Source of the DNA: Daldinia sp. FL1419
Taxonomy: Eukaryota; Ascomycota; Sordariomycetes; Xylariales; Hypoxylaceae
NCBI GenBank assembly: GCA_025201765.1
Contig: MU623408.1
Coordinates: 1-64,000 of the forward strand
DNA: 64,000 nucleotides
Direction of reading: 5' to 3'
Shown here: in pieces, positions 9,738-21,092 of the stretch
How the letters are laid out: every line of letters begins with the position of its first letter
Numbering within the stretch: the stretch's first letter is position 1
Position numbers and translations under genes: made by a program
The notes under the pieces: generated by a model
Told to the model about the DNA's origin: nothing
Databases searched by the model: none
Seen by the model: the letters and a program-made list of their open reading frames with translations, nothing else

Positions 9738-12644
9738 ATGGTCAAGTAAGTCTCTCACATCCTATTTATTATTGAAGCTATCATCGTCGCATATCATAAT
9801 ATAGCTTCATCTACTTCCATGGCATCGTCACCGCTTTATGCGCTCAAGAAATCACTTCTCTCCCATCCCCCTCCACGATGCCCAAGAGGAAAAAAAAGAA
9901 ACCAAAAAGAAAAAAAAAAAAACCCTCCCCACCCCGGAGATAAGCTTCCGTTACATCCATCTACGATCAGAGCTAATATGCGCTTCCGAATAGCTTCACG
10001 ATCGACGAGATCAGGCAACTGATGGACAAGCCTACCAATGTCCGTAACATGTCCGTTATTGCCCACGTCGACCACGGCAAATCTACCCTGACCGACTCTC
10101 TCTTGGCCAAAGCCGGTATCATCTCCACCGCGAAAGCTGGTGATGCCCGAGCTACGGATACGAGAGCTGACGAACAGGAGCGTGGTATTACTATCAAGTC
10201 TACCGCCATTTCCCTGTACGGTAACCTACCCAACGACGATGACCTAAAGGACATCGCCGGCCAGAAGGCTGACGGCCGAGACTTCTTGATCAACTTGATC
10301 GACTCGCCTGGTCACGTCGATTTCTCTTCTGAAGTTACTGCTGCCCTACGTGTCACTGACGGTGCCCTCGTCGTCGTCGACACCATTGAGGGTGTCTGTG
10401 TCCAGACCGAGACTGTCTTGCGACAGGCTCTTACTGAGCGAATCAAGCCCGTTGTTGTCATCAACAAGGTCGACCGTGCTCTTCTCGAGCTTCAGGTCTC
10501 CAAGGAGGACCTTTACCAGTCCTTCTCCCGAACAATTGAGTCCGTCAACGTCATCATCTCCACCTACCTTGACAAGTCCCTGGGTGACATCCAGGTCTAC
10601 CCTGAGAAGGGTACCGTCGCTTTCGGTTCTGGTCTCCACGGCTGGGCTTTCACCATCCGACAATTCGCTGTCCGATACGCCAAGAAGTTCGGTGTTGACC
10701 GAAACAAGATGATGGAGCGTCTATGGGTAAGTTCAATTCCTAGACTTGACCTGACCACCTTATCATTTTACATATTACTAACTGCTAGAATAGGGTGACA
10801 ACTACTTCAACGCTGCCACCAAGAAGTGGACCAACAAGAGCACTCACGACGGCAAGCCCCTCGAGCGTGCCTTCAACCAGTTCATCCTGGACCCTATCTT
10901 CAAGATTTTCGCTGCTGTGAACCACGCCAAGAAGGATGAGATCAACACCCTTCTCTCCAAGCTCGACCTCAAGCTCCCCTCTGAGGACAGGGATAAGGAG
11001 GGCAAGCAGCTACTCAAGGCTGTCATGCGAACTTTCCTTCCCGCTGCCGACTCCCTCTTGGAGATGATGATTCTCCACCTTCCCTCTCCCGTCACTGCCC
11101 AGAAGTACCGTGCTGAGGCTCTGTACGAGGGCCCCCCTGATGATGAGGCCGCCATCGGTATCCGAGACTGTGATCCTAAGGGTCCCCTTATGCTTTACGT
11201 CTCCAAGATGGTGCCGACCTCCGATAAGGGTCGTTTCTACGCCTTCGGTCGTGTCTTCTCCGGTACCGTCCGATCCGGTCTTAAGGTCCGTATCCAGGGT
11301 CCCAACTACACCCCTGGAAAGAAGGAGGACTTGTTCGTCAAGGCTATCCAGCGTACTGTTCTGATGATGGGTGGCAAGGTTGAGCCCATTGACGACATGC
11401 CTGCCGGTAACATTGTCGGTCTAGTTGGTATCGACCAGTTCTTGCTCAAGTCTGGTACTCTTACCACCCTAGATACTGCCCACAACCTCAAGGTCATGAA
11501 GTTCTCCGTCTCCCCTGTCGTCCAGCGATCCGTCCAGGTCAAGAACGCCCAGGATCTTCCCAAGCTAGTCGAAGGTCTTAAGCGTCTATCCAAGTCTGAC
11601 CCTTGTGTCTTGACCACCACTTCCGACTCTGGTGAACACGTCGTTGCTGGTGCTGGTGAGCTGCATCTTGAGATTTGCTTGAAGGATCTCGAGGAGGACC
11701 ACGCCGGTGTCCCTCTTATCATCTCCGACCCCGTCGTCCAGTACCGAGAGACCGTTGCTGGCAAGTCCAGCATCACTGCTCTTTCTAAGTCCCCCAACAA
11801 GCACAACCGTCTGTACATGGTTGCTGAGCCTATCGATGAGGAGCTCGCCAAGACTATCGAGGAGGGCAAGATTGGACCCCGTGACGATTTCAAGGCCCGT
11901 GCCCGTATCCTAGCTGACGACTTTGGCTGGGATGTCACCGATGCCCGAAAGATTTGGTGTTTCGGTCCCGACACTGTCGGCGCCAACTTGTTGGTCGACC
12001 AGACCAAGGCCGTGCAGTACCTTAACGAAATCAAGGACTCCGTCGTCTCCGGTTTCCAATGGGCTTCCCGCGAAGGTCCCGTTGCCGAGGAGCCGATGCG
12101 AGCCATCCGATTCAACATCCTCGATGTTACCCTCCACGCTGATGCCATTCACCGTGGTGGTGGTCAAATCATCCCCACTGCCCGACGTGTTCTGTACGCT
12201 GCTGCGCTACTTGCGGAGCCTGCTCTCATGGAGCCCGTCTACCTGGTAGAAATCCAGGTCCCCGAACAGGCCATGGGTGGTGTCTACGGTGTCCTTACCC
12301 GACGAAGAGGTCACGTCTTCAACGAGGAGCAACGTCCCGGTACTCCTCTCTTCACAATCAAGGCTTACCTGCCCATTATGGAATCTTTCGGCTTCAACGG
12401 AGATCTCCGACAAGCCACTTCCGGCCAGGCTTTCCCTCAACTCGTCTTCGACCACTGGCAATTACTACCTGGTGGCTCCCCTCTCGACAAGACCACAAAG
12501 GTCGGTCAAATCGTCGAGACCATGCGAAAGCGCAAGGGTCTCAAGGTCGAAGTGCCCGATGTCAGCAACGTAAGTGAAATATATCCAACTCATGATATCC
12601 GCCAGATGCTAACAAGGAATCGCAGTACTACGACAAGCTATAAA
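9738..12644 (+). CDS. eft2: Translation elongation factor 2 (eEF2)
   Basis: Ribosomal translocase GTPase of the cytosol. Four exons: 9738-9745, 9994-10726, 10794-12569 and 12627-12644, giving 844 residues, the usual fungal length. The first exon holds only ATG GTC AA, split from the rest by a 248-bp intron; joined, it reads MVNFTIDEIRQLMDKPTNVR, the conserved N-terminus. GTPase motifs: AHVDHGKS (G1, about residue 26), DSPGHVDF (G3), NKVD (G4). The diphthamide loop DVTLHADAIHRGGGQ carries the modified histidine. The last exon supplies YYDKL and stop, the invariant C-terminus. Codon use is strongly biased to C-ending codons, unlike neighbouring genes and typical of very high expression. A short upstream hairpin and CT-rich leader may matter for regulation. 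Confidence 0.97.
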
Positions 12645-13867
12645 CAAGTTCCCTCGATGCTCTATAGACTACGACCTAGTGCCATTATTGGCAAATTTCA
12701 TGAGAGGGCTCGGATCGTATTTAGCCGGGCCTGTCGCATGAATATAATATGCGGCCTTTTATCATAAGGCCGGAAAGGAATGACCTGCGGCCGTGGATAC
12801 AGAAAAGCTATGCAAAGGCACTGAGGGCGGAACTTTCATTAGCTGTCGTACATCTGGTTTGCTTGTAACTTTCGACACAATTGAGAGGAAGAATTTAGAT
12901 GAACCTGGTGTATTTTGCGCTTTGTGAAATGAAATAAAATGACTTCAAATATACATGCAAATGTGTTTGTGACTTGGTGATTCTTTGGATTATGGTTATT
13001 CCTCGATTTTCGAAGATAGGTCCCTCTTATCTCGTAGATATTGAGATTAATTGAATGGTGGATTTCTATCGAGGAGGCAGTATACAAATATGACGCTTTT
13101 GTTTCTTTCCTCTCTACCTTTTTTTTCTTAAAAGAAAAGGAAAGAAAGTCTCGCTATCTTCGAAGCCCAGAACCCACGATATAAATCTCACAATTAATAC
13201 TACCTTGGCTTCCATGTCAAGTATGCTAGGCACCTAATGTATAACTCATAAATCTCTCTCCCCTTCCATTGAATCTACAAGACTGCCACGCTACGTGCGA
13301 GCACTATTCATTACAAAATGCGTACGATAAAACAGCTGGTTAGGTCGCTCACTCCTTTTCCTCCCTCCCTTCGAGCTAACCTAGCGGGTATAAGGTATAG
13401 GTATAAAGGCGCGATCCCCAGCTCCCTTTCCCTCCCTTTGCGTATGTGGCCCGCCAAACCCCCTAAACACCGGAATGCCAATGAATAAAACCAGCTTCCG
13501 TCCCGATTGCAGAAGCCGGATCCAGCCAAACTCCCGTAATCCCTACCTGCCTCTGATGATATACATCGCCATCCTCCCGACGCGGACCGGCATACTGCGC
13601 ATATAGACCACATGAATGACTTAGGCACCTAAGACAGATATAGACAGACAGACAGACAGACAGACAGACGAAATGTTCTTAGAATATCTCATTCCGTCGC
13701 CAAGAAAGAAAAAAAGAAGGGTATAATTAACAAAGTCCAATACCAAGTCCGCGCCCGCGCCCGCGTCCACGCCCACGACCAACGCTCACGTCCATCCGCG
13801 AGCGAATCCAAAGATCACCAACAAACCAATCGCACTTCCGAGCGAGAATCCGGGAACGACTACTAAT
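12645..13867. other. Convergent spacer between eEF2 and STU1
   Basis: Holds the two 3' ends and no supportable gene. A (GACA)n run sits at 13643-13669 and a GC-rich imperfect CGCCCG/CGTCCA repeat at about 13750-13790. Confidence 0.6.
13643..13669. repeat. (GACA)n microsatellite
   Basis: Six full GACA units plus GAC in the region downstream of STU1. Confidence 0.9.
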
Positions 13868-16800
13868 CTAAGCAGCGACTCCACCGTTCTCCCTCTGTCT
13901 CTTGACGATGTAATACGTGATCAGGCTCTTGGGGTCGTCCTTGACGTTCTTCATGCTATCCCAGAACCTAGTCTCGCCGAGGCGTGCGTGTAGCGCAACA
14001 CACAGTTGCACGGCGTCCATACGGACACCGCTCTCTTTGCTCTCGAGGCATCTAGTCGCAAGGCCTAGCAGGCCCGTGACTTCATTTTCATTAGGCATGA
14101 AGGATGGTCGCGAGTCCACAAGCTCTTTTAGCACATGTAGTCCCATGCTTAGGCTGCGATGGCCAGATGTATCCATGTCCATGTTACTTAGGTTGCGCGT
14201 CATGGTCACCGTGATTTCACTTTCGTCGCCAATCATTACGAGTTCATCCGCCAATAGCTCCAATCCACTTACAATGTGCGTCCGAGCGTCGTAGCGAGTG
14301 CGTGTGGCAAGTAAAGCTTCTAATCCCCTAGATACGTGTGGTTGGAATCTCTCTCTCGACTTCTTGAGTAAGAGTTTGATGGTAGCAAGAACCTGCGCCT
14401 TCACATCTTGGACCTTCTCGGGAGCAAGATTGTCGAGGGAAGACTCGAGGTACTCGAAGAGCCCGCGTAGCAAGGCATCGAATTTGTCATCCGTAAGCAT
14501 CAACTTGCTGTCACGGAGGAGACTTTGTAATTTACGGAAGCCATGCACGTCGAGGGTCTGCGCCTTTACTCGAGCAATGCCGCTGTCAATAAGACGTGTG
14601 CTTTGGCGTGTTTTATCGGGTGACGCGATAGGGCTACCAAGGATCTCGTTTGTCCCCGGGGACGGGTGTACGAGGTTGGCAGCGTCTTCATTAATAGGTT
14701 TATCCTGGAGTACGGGCTGATCGATGATACCATTCGTCGCCGGACGAGGTGTCGGCTGGTTTTCCTCCGTAAAAGGGTCCTCGTATACCTTTAGTGACTT
14801 GGACGGCGTCGGGGTCGCGGATTTGGGAATGACTGTGGCCTCTTCAATTTTGACAACTACCGGCGCTTCAATGACTGGTACTTGAGGAGAGGATTCGAGT
14901 GGGGTAGGCTGTATTTGTATGCTTTCCTTTAGTTGAGCGATATCTGGCACGACAAGGGTAAACTCCTCGTTTGAATTGGAAGGGCTACTAGCCACAATAT
15001 CCTTCGGGACTGGTTTAGACTTCACTGGGCTAGGCTTCGATGGGCTAGTCTTAACCGGACTCGCTTTCGGGGAAGCGACAGCTTTGTGAGCCGTCTCCCT
15101 CGTTGGAGTTGAAAGACTAGACTCACTGGCGGTTGCCGCATGGCCAGGCTTAGTTCTTGGAGCTGTCCTCCTAGGAGATCCCGAGATCGTCTTCGGCGTC
15201 GCGGTCTTCTGTTTGGTGCTTTGAGGGGGGCTTGATTGCTCTCTTGATGGACCGTCGTGCGAGCGAGAGGAGTATGGTCCAGCAGTAGCGGGTCGGGGTG
15301 CAACATCAGGTCTTCTCTTAGCTGGTCGCATTGGAGCTACCGACATACCACCGTGTGACTTTGTTGAGGTGTCCGCGCGTGTTCGGGTCGTGGGAGCGGC
15401 CGTTGTTGAAGATGCTGACGTGCCCGACGAACCGCCGGATACATTTCGCGCCGGCGTGACCGTCGCCATGGCTGATCCAGGTCGAGAAGGTAAATTCTTC
15501 GTAGTTAGGGCCCTCTTCTGCGCCATCATAGTTTCTCTTAGGGAAGGCTTAGACGCCGTCATGGTACTCTTCGAAAGGCCTAGACCTGCGCGAGGAGCAG
15601 CCGGCTCAGCCTTCTTCGGCGAGTTTGGATTGTTAGGGTCCTTCTGTAACAACTTCTGGGCAGTAGACTCGAGGCCATCCATGATTCTTTGCAAGTTAGC
15701 CAGCGCACAAGACGAGTGAGGACCAATATCATAAACTTACGCTTCTGCTCTTGTCGGCCATATCGCAGCATACGCCCAGTATGTTGACCGCATCTTCTCA
15801 CGGACCCCAGGGTTCGGATCATTCAAGCCCTTCTTGATACATTTTTCGATCAGGTCTAAACCTCCGCCATGCTCGAGATGATTCTTATGGTGCACTTCTT
15901 TCTTTAATAGGGTCTTTAGCCAGCCAGTAGCGTAAATCCTCGGCTGCGTATTCTTATCCTGACAAGCACCCCATATGTGTTGCATAATCCTGGCATTGTA
16001 CGTAGTTCTTCCGATGATGATATCCACGGAAACATTAGCCAAATGAGAACTTATCTTCTTCGTAGCTGCACACAATTTTACAAAGGTCTGCATGAGTAAT
16101 TCCACCATCGGGTCGATTCCCGGTCCAAATGTATTGGCAAGGTCTTGTACGAGAGCACAACCCTCTTTGGACAAACTCGTTCGCAAAGAATTGACGGCCT
16201 TAATGATACCGTCAAGTAGTGACCGACAGCCAGCAATAAAAGCTTCAGGGAAATCCGACGGGACATTGCCAACGATGAGCCTCCGCAGCTTGGTGATGCT
16301 CTCTTCTCTTTTCATCCAGTTGTGCTCACTCTCCCTACCTTCGAACCATGGATGCATATCTCTAAACAGATCCTCTAATTCTCGATTGGTGTTAACGTAC
16401 GAGGGCTCGACGGATTCCGCTTTAGCCTCGGGCATTGGTGTTATTGGTCGTTCGCTGGCAAGGGATGAGACGCTCGCTGCAAGATTTGGCCGCACCTGCA
16501 TTGCCGACGCGGGCCTCGACTGGGGGTCTGCACCGGAAGAGGTCGGGGCTAATTCTTTCACGATAGCCTGTTCAATTGCAGGTCGCACTTTGAAATTCTT
16601 CAACTGTTTCTTCAGATCTGACTTTGCTCCGTTCGGCGCGTCTCTGTAGATAATGTTAGAAAGCGTATTGCTTATATAGGAAGCAGGGTTGTACGCACCT
16701 AAATAATTCTATCACTGTGGTCTTGGTCGCATCTCGAATCATGCCGTCGGCATCCTCTAATAGCTCCATTAAATTCGGCACATAGGCTCGGAATGGCAAG

Positions 16801-17355
16801 GCGTGCTCCTTATGCATCTATGTTATGTTAGCGACCAGTCCAGAAGTAAAAGTCTCTAGAATCGCGTTGGCGACGGAGAATCGCGCGTACCATTACTAGC
16901 CATTGCAAGCTTGCTTCTTTCGCTCTTTGGTTTTTTCCAACCATGGCAATATTGCGCACGAATCTCTCGGCCTCCACCGGTACGTTATTATACATGGTGG
17001 CCATAGCTTGTATTGCCAATCCCCTAATCTTATCCTTTTGGTCGCCCATCTTCTCGACGATGAGCGGCAACGTGTGCTTCGCCTCCTTTGTGAGGTACTT
17101 GGGCTCCTGCAGCGACATGCGCGTCAGGAGGTGATTTAGCGTAGTGAAGCCAGCGGTGACGAGGACCGAATGGATCGAGCTCGAAGCAAGCCGAAGAGCT
17201 TCGAAGAGCGGCGCGACGCAGACATCAGGCACACTGTAATGTTTGATAGCGGATTTGATGGCAGTGATATGTTGAACTTTGGTGTCGATAGATACATCCT
17301 TTCTAAGGATAGTTATCAGGCCAGCGACCTGGTCCTCGGTAAGCATTTCAGCCAT
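13868..17355 (-). CDS. stu1: CLASP-family microtubule protein STU1
   Basis: Microtubule plus-end and spindle/kinetochore protein that stabilises microtubules through TOG domains. Four exons on the minus strand: 16891-17355, 16699-16817, 15741-16643 and 13868-15686, giving 1101 residues. Introns are 73, 55 and 54 bp with GTACGC, GTGCGT and GTAAGT donors. Residues 1-200 form the first TOG-like HEAT array (MAEMLTEDQVAGLITILRKD at the start). A second array, the CLASP N domain, runs through about residues 260-500 and includes KNTQPRIYATGWLKTLL and PGVREKMRSTYWAYAAIWP. A basic Ser/Pro/Thr-rich linker, likely microtubule-binding and phosphorylated, fills about 500-800. A C-terminal helical region follows, ending VKRQRENGGVAA. 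Length and order match filamentous-fungal STU1. Confidence 0.94.
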
Positions 17356-18797
17356 GATCCTCTAAAGAATTGAGGATCTGGCAGTGCGATCGTAGGTGAC
17401 AAAATAGGGATTCGATCTTGAGGTAGTCGGTGCTCGTTTAATGGACTTGCAAAGCAGGATGCGACGTTGTTTTGATTATGGTTCGGCGACCAAGTAAGTA
17501 AACCTAGATAGGAAATTCGGTTAGAGTTGGACGAGCGGGTGATGTAGTAGCAGTAATAGTTGGTAGTGGTTGGTAGCAAGTGGTGGGAATAATAGGTGGT
17601 AGGTGGTTAAGTGGTAAGTGGTAAGTGGTAAGTGGTAGTTGTTGTAATGAGAAACTGACTCAGATCCAGAAATTTGAATTGATCCAAGTAACAAAAAGTT
17701 TGCGACGATTTGTTCCAGAGCTAATTTTAATCTCTTAAAAAAAATAAAAAATAAAAGTACCAAATTAGATTGGTCACTTTTGACTAGTAATACGCATATA
17801 ATTGAAACAGACGTTATCTAGATTGAAAAAAAGTTTCGAATTGAAGCAACAATCATGTGAACCTACCAGTTCTTTTGTCTTTCTCTCTCTTCTCTCTCAC
17901 GTCTTGTATGTGATGTTGTATGCGTTGTGTATTGTTGTTATAAATTTGTTGTAGTCCCCAAATGTTGTTGATGCGGGAAATGGCCACTTTCTGCACCATG
18001 ACAACGGGCAACTCGGGGGGTAGTATCCACACCTGTAAGTGCTTTTGTGGGACCTGCACAGCACTAAAACACCTCTATGAGCACTAACCGTTCCCTCCTA
18101 TCCATACTAGCGCAAGAAATAGGTCTGTGACACCCCAGAAGCAGGGGCCAAGGGTCCTTGTGATGGAAGGATTAGGAACCCACAAGTATCCTCAATAGTA
18201 CCTGTAACTAGTAGCAATTAGTAAAATTGCCCCGCCAAGCAAAACAAATGAGGGGCACAACTTACATTGGCAATCAAAAGTAAACATCATTTCATCACTC
18301 ACTCATCATATATTTTCATTGTATATATCATTATCATATCCATTGGTTATAACGTCTCTATGTGAATAACCTCATACAATCTACGTCTTAACTCACTCAT
18401 ATGGTATCCAATTATATATATATATATATGTTTCTTCTAACGTCGAGCCATACTCCCATACAATCTCAAATGATTTCTTTATGGGGAGATCAAACCCGAA
18501 CGCTCGAAGAATCTCTCAAGCAGCTTCATACAATCCAAGTGCTGTAAGGTGTTTCACCCATTATATAACAATAAATGATATATCCCATCGGCTTTATGCT
18601 ATTATTAGAAATACTCGTCGAATCTCACAAGCCTCGCAAGCTTCACAAACCTCACCAGTAGCAAGTCCAAGAAGTCCTCTCCTTAAAGCTTCTTTGGCCA
18701 GTAGGTAATATCTTTCTTGATCGTCACCGTGGATTCCAAGTCCAACTCCAAGTAGCCACAAACCATCGTGATACCCTCTCACCCTGCCTCGCTCTCC
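17356..18797. other. Divergent spacer upstream of STU1 and the zincin gene
   Basis: No gene supported. It contains a tandem AAGTGGT repeat (17609-17636), a TA run (about 18413-18429), a third copy of AATTGCCCCGC (18225-18235) and a CTCACAAGC-type imperfect repeat (about 18625-18660). Promoters of both flanking genes must lie here. Confidence 0.55.
17609..17636. repeat. (AAGTGGT)4 tandem repeat
   Basis: Four perfect 7-bp units about 250-280 bp upstream of the STU1 start, probably in its promoter or leader. Confidence 0.9.
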
Positions 18798-19610
18798 ATG
18801 GATCTTTCCAATCCAGTTTATCCTCTTGCCCCATTCCCCGCCCAGATCATGCTCACCCCCGACGACCTGCCAGAAATCAACCTCCAAGTCTTCAACACAA
18901 GCCACCCGGGATACGAAAGATTCCAAGAGTTCATCGACGTGGAAGCCTTCGTCGAGGACCACATCTTCTTCATCCACAGCCAGCTCTACGACCACCCCCA
19001 ATTCGCGTACCCTGCCCCGCGCTTCATAGAAATCAGATTGATCGAAACCGGGGGAGGCAAGGCTGTAGCTTATACCGTACCCTCGCACGAGGACTACCGA
19101 CAAATCTACTTCTCCCTCGAGCACCTGGAATGGCTGCCAAGGGCCCGCATCGAACTCATCCTCAGACATGAGCTCGTCCACTGCTATCAATGGGGTCTTC
19201 ATAGCTCCGCCCGCAGGGGTTTAATCGAGGGCATAGCAGATTGGGTGTGCATGCAGCGCGGAAGCGTGGACCCGGATTGGCAGGGACGGATCCCTGAACG
19301 ATGGGACGCCGGGTATGCAGACACAGCGTATTTCCTGGCGTACCTCGAGAACCGATTTGGTAAGGGAACTGTTCGCCGAATAAATAGAAAGCTACATTGG
19401 ATGTGGGACCAGAAGGATGAAGAGAGGTTCTGGTTCGAGCTTCTCGGGGCAGATATAGAGGAATTATTCGAAGATTACAAGGCCACATTTAGGGCTAGCG
19501 ACAACTACCATTGGAAAGCGGCCGCGAGATACGATACATACGATGCGCTGTTAGAGGGTTCGGAAAATATGACCTTCTGCGTGCCAGAAGGCAGCCAACC
19601 TCTTGAGTAG
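18798..19610 (+). CDS. Basic-secretory-protein-like zinc peptidase (PBSP-type zincin)
   Basis: Single-exon gene of 270 residues from the ATG at 18798; another in-frame ATG at 18768 would add ten residues. The centre carries RHELVHCYQW (zinc motif HExxHxxQW, about residue 124), then GLIEGIADWVCMQRG, which matches the GLIEGIADFV block of plant basic secretory proteins and related gluzincin-like peptidases. Tryptophan-rich helices follow (KLHWMWDQ), as in that family. The start MDLSNPVYPLAPFP has no signal peptide, so unlike the plant proteins it is probably not secreted by the classical route. Substrate unknown. The family assignment rests on motif order; peptidase activity is inferred, not shown. 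Confidence 0.75.
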   Translation: MDLSNPVYPLAPFPAQIMLTPDDLPEINLQVFNTSHPGYERFQEFIDVEAFVEDHIFFIHSQLYDHPQFAYPAPRFIEIRLIETGGGKAVAYTVPSHEDYRQIYFSLEHLEWLPRARIELILRHELVHCYQWGLHSSARRGLIEGIADWVCMQRGSVDPDWQGRIPERWDAGYADTAYFLAYLENRFGKGTVRRINRKLHWMWDQKDEERFWFELLGADIEELFEDYKATFRASDNYHWKAAARYDTYDALLEGSENMTFCVPEGSQPLE

Positions 19611-19943
19611 GTGCCTACCTAAGGTAAGCAATAGTAGCTCACGGCGTAAAGATCACGGATAAGAAGATGACCGGAATGCCCATAACGGTTGGTAAGTGTC
19701 TTTTTCATTTTATCGGAGACTAGCCGTAGAAACCCATTTAGCCGGCCTATTTAGAACGCAATACTACATGTGTTAAGCCAAATTTTCTACCGTAAAAACA
19801 AATCAAAGTCTGGTCATCGGGGATGTTTGATACATCTCTCCATATTGATTGAATCCATTACCCTGCCTATATCCGAATCCCTTGCCCAAGTACGCCATGC
19901 CATGAGAATATGCGGAAAGGTAGATGAAAGAGAGGTGTCTTTC
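19611..19943. other. Short convergent spacer
   Basis: Separates the 3' ends of the zincin gene and the membrane-anchor gene. Nothing notable seen apart from a TACCTAAGGTA motif near 19615. Confidence 0.6.
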
Positions 19944-21092
19944 TTAGTTGTGGCGTCCTACACCAGCATCGCTTTCACTTACAACACTTCCAACTTCGGT
20001 CCAGCTCGCGGGGGTCATCATACCCTCGTCGTCGCTCATGACATCGTAATGTCGGCCCTCAGTCCACGATCTAGCAGAAACAGCATCGTCGCCAAGATCC
20101 TCGCCTGAGCCTGCTAACGAGGCGGAGTCCGGTGGGGTAAGAGCACCTTCACTGAAGGACTCGGCGTCTGATAGAGGCCCAGCAGGTGATACCGGTAGTG
20201 GCGAATAAAAGCTGGCAGTTGAAGCGTCGTGAGCCCAAGCCTGGATAGAACTGTACGCGTTTCGGTCATCTTGTCCAGCAGTCATGTATTCATCGGGGCC
20301 TAGCTCCCGCTCGGATGTTTGGGCGAGTTGCGTTTGCGTAGTCGGGGCGCGGTCCTCAATGCTGATCAGTGGTGGAATAACTTCAATCGGAGCCGGTGAT
20401 AGAGGAGTAAGTCGTGGGGTTTCGCTCTTAGCATCAAGTTGTGTACTGGCACTGTAAATATCCGATTCTACTTCATCCTTTTCCGGGTCTACTAGGCTGT
20501 TCTCAAAAGCAATGTGCTCGTCGATTCCGTGCTCGTCAGTAAAGGGATTTGTGTAGATAGATTGAGCTAGACCTCGAGCGCCTTCGCCACGTCGTCGAAG
20601 TAAACCATCGGTATTTTGAAGTTCAGATCCGGTTTGGAAAACGAAAGCACCCTTTTCAGCGTTGTTGTCCTCTTGCATAAAATCGTCGAAACTCGAACCA
20701 CTTGTCGAAGCCCGCGGGCGCGAAAGGCCTGCTTTTTCCGGATCACTACTTTCCTTTTCCTTCTTTGATTCGCGCACGGCATTCCAGTACAGTAATTCTT
20801 CTCGTTGTCTTCGACGGGTTTCATCGTCCGCATCTACACCTGGTTCTCCGTCGACACCAAAGCCTCGGGATCGTAGGAATCCCTCGGCATCTTCGGGCCT
20901 ATTGAAGAGGTTCTCTCTTTCTGCGGGGCTAACGCTATCGCCGAGAGCGTGGAGTGCGATGGCGATTCGACGTCGAAGGTCGCTTGCCATGCGCTGTAAT
21001 TCAGGCGATTCGTAAACGGCTACGGCAGCCGCCACGGCAACTGTGAGGGCGACGACGCCGACTGAAGCGGCAGCATGGTTAATAGGTGGCAT
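19944..21092 (-). CDS. Acidic single-pass membrane-anchored protein, unknown function
   Basis: Uninterrupted frame of 382 residues with its ATG at 21090-21092. Residues about 8-27 (AAASVGVVALTVAVAAAVAV) form one hydrophobic segment that could be a membrane or signal anchor. A short basic/helical part follows (SDLRRRIAIALHALGDSV), then a long acidic, Ser/Thr/Pro-rich and probably disordered tail with repeated SDAESFSEG, MSDDEGMMTPASWTEV-type stretches near the C-terminus. That arrangement suggests a protein anchored at its N-terminus with a cytosolic tail. I recognise it only as a conserved hypothetical type of filamentous fungi and cannot name a function. The length, ATG and amino-acid make-up support a real gene. 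Confidence 0.75.
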   Translation of the reverse strand: MPPINHAAASVGVVALTVAVAAAVAVYESPELQRMASDLRRRIAIALHALGDSVSPAERENLFNRPEDAEGFLRSRGFGVDGEPGVDADDETRRRQREELLYWNAVRESKKEKESSDPEKAGLSRPRASTSGSSFDDFMQEDNNAEKGAFVFQTGSELQNTDGLLRRRGEGARGLAQSIYTNPFTDEHGIDEHIAFENSLVDPEKDEVESDIYSASTQLDAKSETPRLTPLSPAPIEVIPPLISIEDRAPTTQTQLAQTSERELGPDEYMTAGQDDRNAYSSIQAWAHDASTASFYSPLPVSPAGPLSDAESFSEGALTPPDSASLAGSGEDLGDDAVSARSWTEGRHYDVMSDDEGMMTPASWTEVGSVVSESDAGVGRHN

